Origin: an uncultured Solirubrobacteraceae bacterium
GTDB lineage: Bacteria > Actinomycetota > Thermoleophilia > Solirubrobacterales > Solirubrobacteraceae
Direction: 5' to 3'
DNA: 8,320 nucleotides
Assembly: GCA_955652345.1 (NCBI GenBank)
Contig: CATPBV010000335.1
Span: 1-8,320 of the forward strand
Below the pieces are notes generated by a model. The model saw nothing but the letters and a program-made list of their open reading frames with translations. It did not search any database and was not told the origin of the DNA. Shown in pieces: positions 1 to 6,658 of the stretch. How positions within the stretch are numbered: the first letter of the stretch is position 1; each line of letters begins with the position of its first letter. A program made the translations under genes and the position numbers.

Positions 1-1
1 C

Positions 2-145
2 GTCAAGGGCGATCTCACAGTCAGCGGCAACATCAGCGGTACAGGCGCTGTGTTCGCGACCGGCAACATCACGGCAGCCGGAGCGCACATGAGGACGGAC
101 AACCGGGTAGGGCCCGTCGCCGGCGGCCAGCTCAACCTCCCCTAG
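2..145 (+). CDS. C-terminal end of a repeat-rich, tail-fibre-like or surface protein (5' partial)
   Basis: An open frame enters from the left edge and ends at the TAG at 143-145, giving 47 visible residues. The first part is Gly/Asn/Thr/Val-rich with a loose repeat (GDLTVSGNISG, then GNITAAGA). That pattern is common in the beta-structured C-termini of phage tail fibres, tail spikes, trimeric surface proteins and related modules. The final residues, about VGPVAGGQLNLP, look like an ordinary end. Codons are mostly G/C-ending, as expected for a real gene here. No catalytic or anchoring motif is visible. The start and most of the protein lie outside the window, so family and function stay open. 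It converges with the phosphoesterase gene ending at 190. Recognition rests on the repeat pattern only. Confidence 0.55.
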   Translation, partial: VKGDLTVSGNISGTGAVFATGNITAAGAHMRTDNRVGPVAGGQLNLP

Positions 146-147
146 CG

Positions 148-172
148 CCGCCGTCACCCACCCCTGAGGCGG
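148..172. terminator. Possible bidirectional hairpin between convergent genes
   Basis: CCGCC (148-152) and TCA (154-156) pair with TGA (165-167) and GGCGG (168-172). This makes an 8-bp stem with one bulged G (153) and an 8-base C-rich loop. It lies in the 44-bp gap between two convergent stop codons (145 and 190), where a shared terminator would be expected. No T-run follows on either strand, so a classical intrinsic terminator is not demonstrated. Confidence 0.3.
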
Positions 173-189
173 GCAACTCTGGACCCAGC

Positions 190-1419
190 TCAGAACCTGA
201 AGCACTCCGTCAGATCGCCGATCCACTGGATCCGATCGCGCGGCGGAGCGGGCGGGCCCGTCGCCGCGCCCCCAGAAGCCTCGTTGTTCGCGCCGCCGGG
301 CGTGCTGTCGTCGAACTTGTGGTTGATCGACGCCAGCGTCGGAAGGCCGAACGCGGTCTCGATGAACTTCAGCACCGAGCTGTGCTCGTACACGGTCGGC
401 TCGAGATGTCCCGGCTTCGCCCATGGCGACACCACCCATGTGGGGACCCGTATCCCCAGGCCGTACGCGTCCACCTCGGGCGGCGGGACGTGGTCGAAGA
501 ATCCGCCGGACTCGTCATAGGTGAGGATGTAGGCGGAGCTCTGCCATTGCGGCGAGCGCATCAGCGCGGTGATCATCTGCCGCTGCAAACGCATGCCGAC
601 CCGCACGTCCGCCGGCGGATGCTCGTCCACGTGGAGGCTGAAGCTGGGGATCAGGATCGAGACGTTCGGCAGCTCGCCGCGCGCGGCGTCCCGCAGGTAG
701 TCGTCGGTCGTGTGCCGCGTCCGCGGGTCGAAGGCGAAGCGCTTGAAGAACACGTAGACGTTGTCGCTCTCCCCCTCGACCACGTTGTCGAAGTGCCTCA
801 GGTTGTAGACCTTCCACGAGACACCGGCATCCTCGAGCAGGTCGAGAATGCACGGGTAGTCGAGGACCCCGTACCCCCACACTCCGTTCGTGGTGATCCC
901 GCCTGACGTCCCGGCCGCCAGGTAGAAGCGGTTCGGCCAGGTGGGGCCGAGCACCGAGCCGAAGTAGTTGACGCAGAGCGTGAAGCGACGGTGCAGCGAG
1001 TAGTAGAACGGCAGCTCGTCGGCGGTGTAGTAGCCGAGCGCGTTCTCGCCGTCGGTCGTGAAGAACCCGTCCATGCGCCCGCCGTTCCACTCGCTGTGCA
1101 TCACCGTCCAGGAGTGGCCGATGTCGGCGGTCGAGAAGCTCGTGAACCGATGCGGCCGCACCGATCCGCCATGACCGTCGGGCTGGCTGTATCCCGGCGG
1201 AACGCCGAAGCCGCCGATCCACGGCGCGAACCCGAAGTAGTGATCGAACGACCGGTTCTCCTGGCAGTCGAGCACGATCTGCTCTACCGGCAGCCGGCTC
1301 TTCCGGCCCGATCGGCGTACCGCGCCGCTCGCGACGGCGGGCAGCGCGGCGGCTGCCCCGACGGCCGCCCCGGCCCCCTTCAGCGCGTCCCGGCGCGTGA
1401 CCTTCCGCGCGTCGCTCAT
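190..1419 (-). CDS. Tat-exported phosphoesterase, phospholipase C / acid phosphatase family (PF04185)
   Basis: 409 residues, predicted to hydrolyse phosphodiesters or phosphomonoesters (phospholipase C or acid phosphatase) outside the membrane. The N-terminus has a twin-arginine motif TRRDALK (residues 8-14), then an Ala/Gly-rich hydrophobic stretch with an AVA site near residue 30, so export in folded form is likely. Family motifs appear in order: QENRSFDHYFG (53-63, with metal ligands Glu54-Asn55), GHSW (101-104), WNGGRMDGF (111-119), GPTWPNR (158-164, Thr160 the likely nucleophile), DEHPPAD (265-271), YDESGGFFDHV (301-311, metal ligands Asp302-Glu303) and YEHSSVLKFIE (344-354). The ATG at 1419 follows a strong Shine-Dalgarno and a good promoter. 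The length is somewhat short for bacterial phospholipase C; the C-terminus is Gly/Pro-rich and no separate C-terminal domain is recognised. Substrate cannot be told from sequence. The divergent neighbour belongs to the same family. Confidence 0.9.
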   Translation of the reverse strand: MSDARKVTRRDALKGAGAAVGAAAALPAVASGAVRRSGRKSRLPVEQIVLDCQENRSFDHYFGFAPWIGGFGVPPGYSQPDGHGGSVRPHRFTSFSTADIGHSWTVMHSEWNGGRMDGFFTTDGENALGYYTADELPFYYSLHRRFTLCVNYFGSVLGPTWPNRFYLAAGTSGGITTNGVWGYGVLDYPCILDLLEDAGVSWKVYNLRHFDNVVEGESDNVYVFFKRFAFDPRTRHTTDDYLRDAARGELPNVSILIPSFSLHVDEHPPADVRVGMRLQRQMITALMRSPQWQSSAYILTYDESGGFFDHVPPPEVDAYGLGIRVPTWVVSPWAKPGHLEPTVYEHSSVLKFIETAFGLPTLASINHKFDDSTPGGANNEASGGAATGPPAPPRDRIQWIGDLTECFRF

Positions 1420-1423
1420 TTCA

Positions 1424-1430
1424 CACCTCC
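1424..1430 (-). promoter_or_regulatory. Ribosome binding site of the Tat phosphoesterase gene
   Basis: Read on the minus strand the sequence is GGAGGTG, with a 4-base spacer (TGAA->ATG region 1420-1423) before the ATG at 1419-1417. It is a near-perfect Shine-Dalgarno and fixes the start so that the twin-arginine signal is included. Confidence 0.75.
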
Positions 1431-1460
1431 ACGCAGTACTTGCAAGGACGAGACGGGCTT

Positions 1461-1490
1461 GATATATCAGCGCCGACCGGGGGATGTCAA
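1461..1490 (-). promoter_or_regulatory. Sigma70-type promoter with extended -10 for the Tat phosphoesterase gene
   Basis: On the minus strand a perfect -35 TTGACA (1490-1485) is followed by an 18-bp spacer and a -10 TATATC (1466-1461). The -10 is preceded by TGA, which makes the extended TGn element. Transcription would start near 1454, leaving a leader of about 35 bases containing the Shine-Dalgarno. The low-GC -10 patch stands out from its GC-rich surroundings. No clear repeat or operator is seen; TGATATATCA (1460-1469 on the plus strand) is itself a short palindrome over the -10. Confidence 0.6.
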
Positions 1491-1514
1491 GTTATCCGCG
1501 TCGCCTCTATAGGC

Positions 1515-1520
1515 AGGAGG
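1515..1520 (+). promoter_or_regulatory. Ribosome binding site of the Sec phosphoesterase gene
   Basis: A perfect AGGAGG lies 4 bases before the ATG at 1525-1527. It supports this start, which also gives a well-formed signal peptide. No convincing plus-strand promoter is visible in the 105-bp divergent region. Confidence 0.8.
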
Positions 1521-1524
1521 AAGC

Positions 1525-3288
1525 ATGCGTATTTGCAGGCGTTTTGTCGCCGCGGCGGGGCTTGCCGCGGCTCTTGCGGCCATTCCAACCGCCCAGGCAA
1601 GCGATCGCATGTCGGGTGCGGCGGGTCAGATCCGTCACATCGTGGTGATCTTCCAGGAGAACGTCTCGTTCGATCACTACTTCGGCACATATCCGGTTGC
1701 CGCCAACCCGCCCGGCGAGCCCGCGTTCCACGCGGCACCGGGAACACCCCATCCAGTGAACCTGCTCGGGTCCTCGCTGCTGACCCACAACCCCAACTTG
1801 GCCAATCCGGCCCGCCTGGGCCGCTCTGACTGGCCACTGTGCGACCTGAGCCACGACTATGACCCGGAGCTTCGCGCCTGGAACGGCGGCAAGATGAACC
1901 GGTTCCTTCAGGAGTCGGTCGACTACGAGCGATCCGACCGGCCGGGCCCCGGCTACGGCAGCCTGCCCGCAGGCGTAACCGGCGGGGTCACCACCAACAA
2001 CTGCACCACCCCACTCCCGAACCACACGGGCGACCAGGCCACCAACAAGGAGGCGATGAACTACTACGACGGCAACACAGTCACCGCCCTGTGGAACTAC
2101 GCCCAGGACGGAGTCTTGTTTGACCACTCCTTCGATCCCACTTTCGGGCCCTCGACCCCCGGCGCGCTCAACCTGATCTCGGGCCAGACCGGCAACGTCC
2201 GTGTCCCGGCGGACTCCGATGACCAGCACTCGTGCACAGATCTGCACTGGGCGCTCGATCTCGTGCGAGACTGCTTCGCCCCATCGGGAACCCGCACGCT
2301 GTTCAACGGGGACACCGACCTGCGCGACGGAGTCGTGATCGGCGATCCCGACCCGGCGTTCGACCAGTGCGCGAGTACCAACACGGTCGAGATGCTGGGG
2401 CGCAACGTCGGCGACCTCCTCAACGCCCACGGTGCCACCTGGGGGTTCTTCGAAGGCGGCTTCCGGCCGTCGGTGCCGGCGCACGGCAACGACAAGGCAG
2501 TCTGCGGGACCCGGCATCGCGCCATCAATCCGTTCAACGGCTTCAAGGGCTCTGAGAAGACGGACTACACCGCCCACCACGAGCCGTTCCAGTACTACAA
2601 GAGCACCGCGAACCCAGCCCACCTGCCGCCGAGCTCGGTCGAGATGATCGGCCGCACCGATCGCGCCAACCATCAGTACGACATGACCGACTTCAGGGCG
2701 GCACTGGCCCACGGGATCCTGCCGGCCGTGTCGTTCCTGAAGGCGCCGCGCTACCAGGACGGCCACGCGGGCTACTCGGACCCGATCGACGAGCAGCACT
2801 TCCTCGTCGACACGATCAACCGGATCGAGCACTCCAAGTTCTGGAGCTCGACGGCGATCTTCATCGCCTACGACGACTCGGATGGGTTCTACGACCAGGT
2901 GTCGCCGCCGATCCTGAACTTCGACTCGGCGATCATTCCGGGCCCGGTCGTGGGCGGCGTGCAGTGGCCCGGCAACATGTGCCAGCCCGCGCCTGATGCC
3001 CCGAATCCGAGCATCAGCGCGACGCCGGGACGCTGCGGCTACGGGCCGCGCCTGCCGATGCTCGTGCTGAGCCCGTGGGTCAAGGCGAACACGGTCGACA
3101 GCACCACGATGAGCACCGACGCGATCCTGCGGTTCATCGAGGATCGGTTCGCCGGCGGCGAGCGAATCTCATCGACCTCGCTCGACAACATCGCCGGCAG
3201 CCTGACCGATGTGTTCAGTGCCTCCCAGCCGCACCTCGACCCGCTGATCCTCAACCCGAAGACGGGAGAGGCCAGGGCTCGAGGCTGA
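1525..3288 (+). CDS. Secreted phosphoesterase, acid phosphatase (AcpA) / phospholipase C family (PF04185)
   Basis: 587 residues with a Sec signal peptide: Arg residues 2-6, hydrophobic core 7-20, and a likely cut after AQA (23-25). There is no lipobox, so it is periplasmic or secreted. Family motifs: QENVSFDHYFG (44-54, metal ligands Glu45-Asn46), WNGGKMNRF, FGPSTPG (207-213, nucleophile Ser210 or Thr211), HHEPFQYY (from His351-His352), DEQH (422-425) and YDDSDGFYDQV (449-459, metal ligands Asp450-Asp451). The Asp-Asp pair and His-His pair resemble the Francisella AcpA acid phosphatase layout more than phospholipase C. QENVSF replaces the usual QENRSF. The mature protein has eight cysteines, an even number consistent with disulfides in an exported protein. 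It is longer than the divergent paralogue, with inserts between the first motif and the nucleophile and in the middle. Its stop codon abuts that of the DUF1638 gene. The substrate is not determined. Confidence 0.9.
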   Translation: MRICRRFVAAAGLAAALAAIPTAQASDRMSGAAGQIRHIVVIFQENVSFDHYFGTYPVAANPPGEPAFHAAPGTPHPVNLLGSSLLTHNPNLANPARLGRSDWPLCDLSHDYDPELRAWNGGKMNRFLQESVDYERSDRPGPGYGSLPAGVTGGVTTNNCTTPLPNHTGDQATNKEAMNYYDGNTVTALWNYAQDGVLFDHSFDPTFGPSTPGALNLISGQTGNVRVPADSDDQHSCTDLHWALDLVRDCFAPSGTRTLFNGDTDLRDGVVIGDPDPAFDQCASTNTVEMLGRNVGDLLNAHGATWGFFEGGFRPSVPAHGNDKAVCGTRHRAINPFNGFKGSEKTDYTAHHEPFQYYKSTANPAHLPPSSVEMIGRTDRANHQYDMTDFRAALAHGILPAVSFLKAPRYQDGHAGYSDPIDEQHFLVDTINRIEHSKFWSSTAIFIAYDDSDGFYDQVSPPILNFDSAIIPGPVVGGVQWPGNMCQPAPDAPNPSISATPGRCGYGPRLPMLVLSPWVKANTVDSTTMSTDAILRFIEDRFAGGERISSTSLDNIAGSLTDVFSASQPHLDPLILNPKTGEARARG

Positions 3289-3879
3289 TCAGCTGACAGA
3301 ACTCTCGAGCAGCCGCTCGAGCTGTCGCTCCAGGGCCGCGCCGCCCACTTGGCGCACCTGGAGCGGCAGGCTGATGCGGTCGGCGGCGCGCTGCGCCGCC
3401 GACCGCGTCGCAGGAGTCGGCCGCTGGGCGAGCCACAGCACGCGCGTGTAGTTGCGAAAGTAGTCCTCGCATAGCTCGGGGTGTCGGTCCAGGCCGAGCT
3501 CCCGCCCCACCGTGTGCTCAAACGTCCGGGCCAGGAAGTCGGTCAGGAAGTAGGTGCCGGGCTCCTCGCTGAGCGCCTCCGCTACCTCCTCGCGCGCAAA
3601 CACGTCGTAGCAGTGCTGTCCGGATAGGCGCTTTACGCCCGCGCCCACAAGCACCTTGTCGATCGCTCCGTAGCTGCCGCAGTCCGCATACGCGACCGCG
3701 AGCACGTCGTATCGTCCGCGGAGCGCCGACAGCTTCCGCTCGACTGCCGGCGCGATTCGCTCGGGTCGGTTGTGGAGCAGGGCTGGGATCGGGTGCACAT
3801 CGATCTCCCAGCCATGCCGCCGAGCGATCCCCCGGACCTCTGCGGCGAGCGCGCCGCACGCGATTACAGCGGCGCTCAT
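3289..3879 (-). CDS. DUF1638 family protein of the corrinoid C1 operon
   Basis: 196 residues, recognised as DUF1638 (PF07796) from ACGALA (7-12), PALLHNRPERI (32-42), VAYADCGSYG (62-71), GQHCYDVF (87-94), EEPGTYFLTDFLAR (105-118), LDRHPELCEDYFRNYTRVLWLAQ (130-152) and a C-terminal helical part. Biochemical function is unknown. In methanogens and in bacteria with corrinoid methyltransferase clusters the family commonly sits beside corrinoid proteins, activators and methyltransferases, as here. Cys8, Cys67, Cys90 and His36, His89, His133 lie in the conserved blocks and could bind a metal or cofactor (inference). No signal peptide or membrane segment is seen, so it is cytoplasmic. The ATG overlaps the activator's TGA (ATGA), and only a weak GGG precedes it, so translational coupling is likely. 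It is the last gene of the operon; a perfect hairpin lies in its 3' third. Confidence 0.88.
   Translation of the reverse strand: MSAAVIACGALAAEVRGIARRHGWEIDVHPIPALLHNRPERIAPAVERKLSALRGRYDVLAVAYADCGSYGAIDKVLVGAGVKRLSGQHCYDVFAREEVAEALSEEPGTYFLTDFLARTFEHTVGRELGLDRHPELCEDYFRNYTRVLWLAQRPTPATRSAAQRAADRISLPLQVRQVGGAALERQLERLLESSVS
3376..3406. repeat. Perfect 14-bp GC-rich inverted repeat with 3-base loop
   Basis: GCGGTCGGCGGCGC (3376-3389) and its exact reverse complement (3393-3406) flank the loop GCT (3390-3392). It lies inside the DUF1638 gene, over about residues 159-168, some 85 bases before its stop and about 90 bases past the stop of the convergent phosphoesterase gene. It would form a very stable RNA hairpin from either strand. 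No T-run follows on either side. Because the convergent genes have no gap, it may end or protect transcripts; that role is inference. Confidence 0.75.
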
Positions 3880-5780
3880 CCCGGGAACGCGAGCTGGTCG
3901 ATGAACATGTCATTGAAGTCGGCACGGCCCGAGAGCTCGACGTACTCGACCTCGCGGAGGATCGAGTGGGCCTCGGCGCGTTCGCGACTCGAGAGCGCGG
4001 CGATCTTGGCCCCTTCGCCCGCCATGTTCCCGGCGGACACGATCCTCGGCAGCGCCAGGTCCGGCACCAGCCCGATCCGCACGGCGCTGAGCGGCGTCAG
4101 GTACGCACCGAAGCTCCCGGCGAGCAACACCTGCGCGACGTCCTTGGGCCCGACGCCCAGCTCGCCCATCAGGATCCGCCATCCGGTCGCGATCGACGCC
4201 TTGGCGAACTGAAGCTCGCGCACGTCGCGCTGGGACAGGTACACGGAGCTCTCCGGATCTTCGCCGTGCCAGTGCAGGACGAACACCCGCTCCTTACCGA
4301 TCATGGTCAGGCGCGAGCTCAGCCCGGGATGCAACTCGGCTGCGACGTCCTCGGCCATGAAGCGTCCGGAATGGTCAATCAGCCCGCAGTGCACTAGCTC
4401 CGCGACCGCGTCGACCAGCCCCGAGCCACAGATGCCCACCGGCTCGACGTCCGCGATCACCTGCAGCGCCAACGAATCGCCCTCGATCTTGACCCCCTCG
4501 ATCGCTCCGTCGGCGGCGCGCATGCCGCATTTGATCTGGGCCGCCTCGAACGCCGGCCCGGCGGGCGCGGCGGTCGCGAGCACGCGCTCGTTCGATCCGA
4601 GCGCGATCTCGCTGTTGGTGCCGACGTCGATGAACAGCCGGAGGCGGCGGTCGCGGGTCAGTCCCGTCGCGAGCAGGCCGGCGACGATGTCGCCCCCGAC
4701 GTACGCCCCGAGCGACGGGAACACGAACGCCGGCGCGCGCGGGTGGACCTCGACGCCGAGATCGCTCGCGCTGACCGGCGGCATGCTGTGGGTGCTGACC
4801 ACGAACGGCGCCATCGACAGCGGCTCGGGGTCGATCCCCAGCACCAGCTGGATCATCGTGACGTTGCCGCACACGGTGACCTCGTAGACCTCGCGCGGCT
4901 CCACCTCACCCTCGGCGCACACCTCGGCGGTCAGCTGAGCGAGCGTCTCGTGCGCGCGCTCGCGAAGCTCGCCGAGCGCCTCGTGGTCGAGCATCGTCGC
5001 CGAGATCCGCGTGATCACGTCGGCGCCGTACGGCTGCTGGCGGTTGAGCATCGAGCCCACCGCGACCGGCTGCCCGCTTTCGAGATCCAGGAGCGTCGCA
5101 ACCACCGTCGTCGTGCCGACGTCGAACGCGATCGCGTACCGCCGGGCGGTCGTGTCGCCCGGCTCGACGTCGATCAGCTCCTCGTCGCAGACGACCGCCG
5201 TGACGTCGAACGCGGCTTCGCGCAGCGTGCTACCGAGCGAGCGCAGCAGCTCCAGTGATGCCTTCGGCTCTAGATCCTCGAGCCCGTCGAGCACCCGCTG
5301 GAGGTCCGAGCGCTGATCCTCGAGCGAGGGCTCGGCCAGCACAAGATGGCGCTTCTGGACGGCAGGCCGGAGAATCACGTGGCGCCCAACCCCCGCCAGC
5401 GCCGCCTTCGGACGGGTCTGAAGCGGCGGCACCTCGATCACCAGATCCCCGCGAGCGTTCGCGCGGCACGCAAGCCGCCACCCGTCTAGCAGCTCCTCGG
5501 CGGTGAAGGCGCGAGGATCGACGCTGCCAACCGGCACGTCCCCGGACACGACCCGCACCTTGCACTTCTTGCAGGTCCCGTGTCCGCCGCAGGTGGAGTC
5601 GATCGCAATCCCGTTCCAGCTCGCCGCGTCGAACACCGGCGTCCCGCTGGGGACCCGGACGTCCGCGCCGTCTGGGAGGAAGCGGAGCCTGACCCGCTGG
5701 GACCCATCGTCGGGCGCCGGGAGCTCGGCGTCCACGATGGCGGGCGGGACCTGCGCTATGCGGGCCAGCGGAGAGCTCAT
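3876..5780 (-). CDS. RACo-type ATP-dependent reductive activator of corrinoid proteins (2Fe-2S + ASKHA ATPase)
   Basis: 634 residues. It is predicted to reduce inactive Co(II) corrinoid back to Co(I) using ATP, keeping the operon's corrinoid protein active. Residues about 30-120 form a plant-type [2Fe-2S] ferredoxin domain with Cys64, Cys70, Cys73 and Cys105 (CX5CX2CX31C). A linker follows, then an ASKHA-type ATPase: FDVGTTT (219-225, first phosphate loop), NRQQPYGADVITRI (246-259), VCGNVTM (303-309), FIDVGTNSEIALG (383-395), GICGSGLVDAVAEL (449-462), LAGSFGAYL (553-561) and AGNMAGEGA (583-591). The C-terminus lacks the 4Fe-4S ferredoxin domain of methanogen RamA, so it is the RACo type known from acetogens. 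The start is the ATG at 5780, which overlaps the previous TGA (ATGA); the frame stays open far upstream, but only within the methyltransferase gene. The electron donor is not visible here. Confidence 0.92.
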   Translation of the reverse strand: MSSPLARIAQVPPAIVDAELPAPDDGSQRVRLRFLPDGADVRVPSGTPVFDAASWNGIAIDSTCGGHGTCKKCKVRVVSGDVPVGSVDPRAFTAEELLDGWRLACRANARGDLVIEVPPLQTRPKAALAGVGRHVILRPAVQKRHLVLAEPSLEDQRSDLQRVLDGLEDLEPKASLELLRSLGSTLREAAFDVTAVVCDEELIDVEPGDTTARRYAIAFDVGTTTVVATLLDLESGQPVAVGSMLNRQQPYGADVITRISATMLDHEALGELRERAHETLAQLTAEVCAEGEVEPREVYEVTVCGNVTMIQLVLGIDPEPLSMAPFVVSTHSMPPVSASDLGVEVHPRAPAFVFPSLGAYVGGDIVAGLLATGLTRDRRLRLFIDVGTNSEIALGSNERVLATAAPAGPAFEAAQIKCGMRAADGAIEGVKIEGDSLALQVIADVEPVGICGSGLVDAVAELVHCGLIDHSGRFMAEDVAAELHPGLSSRLTMIGKERVFVLHWHGEDPESSVYLSQRDVRELQFAKASIATGWRILMGELGVGPKDVAQVLLAGSFGAYLTPLSAVRIGLVPDLALPRIVSAGNMAGEGAKIAALSSRERAEAHSILREVEYVELSGRADFNDMFIDQLAFPG

Positions 5781-6658
5781 CTCGCCCCAGCCGTCTCCTG
5801 CTCCTGGGCGATCGCTGCCTGGCGGGCGCGGTGGGCGGCAATCCAGCTCGTTCCCCACGGGTCGTGACCGAGCAGCAGGTCGGCGGCCCGGACCGCCTCG
5901 ACGCACACCGGCGCGGCCGACATGATCGCGCTGGTCAGTCCGGCGGCCATCGCCATCGGCAGGAAGGATGCATTCAGCACGAGGCGCTGCGGCAACCCAA
6001 ACGACACGTTCGACGCCCCGAGGCACATGTTGACCCCGAGCTCGTCGCGGATCAGGCTGATCGTCTTCAGCGTCGTGGTCACCGCCTCGGTATCGGCGCC
6101 AACGGTCATCGCCAGCGGGTCGATCACCACGTCCTCGGGCGAGATCCCGTGGTCGCCTGCCGCGCTTACGATCCGGCGCGCGCACTCGAGCCGCTTCTCC
6201 GGCGTTTCGGGGATCCCCGTCTCGTCGTTGGCGAGGCCGATCACCGCCGCGCCGTGCCTTGCCACGAGCGGCAGGATCTCCTCCAGGCGCTCGTCCTCCG
6301 CCGTCACAGAGTTCACGAGCGCGCGCCCCTCGTACACCGACAGGCCCGCCTCGAGCGCCTCGATCACCGAAGAGTCGATGCAGACCGGGACCTCGACGGC
6401 CTCCTGCACGGTCCGGAGCATCGCCTGGAGCAGCTCTGGCTCGTCCACAAGCGGGATCCCCGCGTTGACGTCGACCATGTCGGCGCCGGCGTCGACCTGC
6501 GCGAGCGCGTCGACGGTCACGGTCGAGAGATCGCCGTTGCGGAGCTCCTCGGCGAACTTCTTACGGCCCGTGGGGTTGATCCGCTCGCCGATGATGCAGA
6601 ACGGGCCGTTGGAGCTGATCGTGACGGTCCTAGACCGCGACCGAAGCACTGTATCCAT
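5777..6658 (-). CDS. Methyltetrahydrofolate:corrinoid methyltransferase (MeTr/AcsE family, pterin-binding TIM barrel)
   Basis: 293 residues, about the usual length of the family. It transfers a methyl group between tetrahydrofolate and a corrinoid protein; in this operon the likely direction is from corrinoid to THF. Motifs of the pterin-binding (PF00809) barrel: GERINPTGRKKF (24-35), DVNAG (63-67), CIDSS (93-97), LVNSVT (115-120), IDPLAM (179-184) and GASNVSFGLPQR (214-225). Asp95, Asn116, Asp180 and Asn217 match in order, and nearly in spacing, the Asp75/Asn96/Asp160/Asn199 substrate residues of Moorella AcsE. The whole catalytic set is therefore present. The ATG at 6658 follows GAGAG and overlaps the end of metF by 29 bases; upstream extension of the frame lies inside metF and is not used. 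It belongs to the MtgA/MtvA/AcsE group rather than methionine synthase, as there are no other domains. Confidence 0.92.
   Translation of the reverse strand: MDTVLRSRSRTVTISSNGPFCIIGERINPTGRKKFAEELRNGDLSTVTVDALAQVDAGADMVDVNAGIPLVDEPELLQAMLRTVQEAVEVPVCIDSSVIEALEAGLSVYEGRALVNSVTAEDERLEEILPLVARHGAAVIGLANDETGIPETPEKRLECARRIVSAAGDHGISPEDVVIDPLAMTVGADTEAVTTTLKTISLIRDELGVNMCLGASNVSFGLPQRLVLNASFLPMAMAAGLTSAIMSAAPVCVEAVRAADLLLGHDPWGTSWIAAHRARQAAIAQEQETAGAR

Noticed and set aside
1459..1513. Plus-strand promoter for the Sec phosphoesterase (TTGATA at 1459-1464, or CTATAG near 1507-1512)
   Set aside because: No -10/-35 pair has acceptable spacing; the second candidate is nearly on top of the ribosome binding site.
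1507..2832. Open minus-strand frame of about 440 codons opposite the Sec phosphoesterase
   Set aside because: Val/Arg/Gly-rich with no recognisable motif, while the plus strand carries a complete enzyme with signal peptide and perfect Shine-Dalgarno.
3289..3420. Classical intrinsic terminator for the C1 operon
   Set aside because: There is no T-run after the strong hairpin at 3376-3406 and no spacer after the stop codon, so it is reported as an inverted repeat only.
5781..6185. A 135-residue N-terminal extension of the RACo reading frame
   Set aside because: It lies entirely within the methyltransferase gene, is Arg/Gly/Asp-rich shadow sequence without motifs, and the ATG at 5780 gives the normal RACo start with an ATGA junction.
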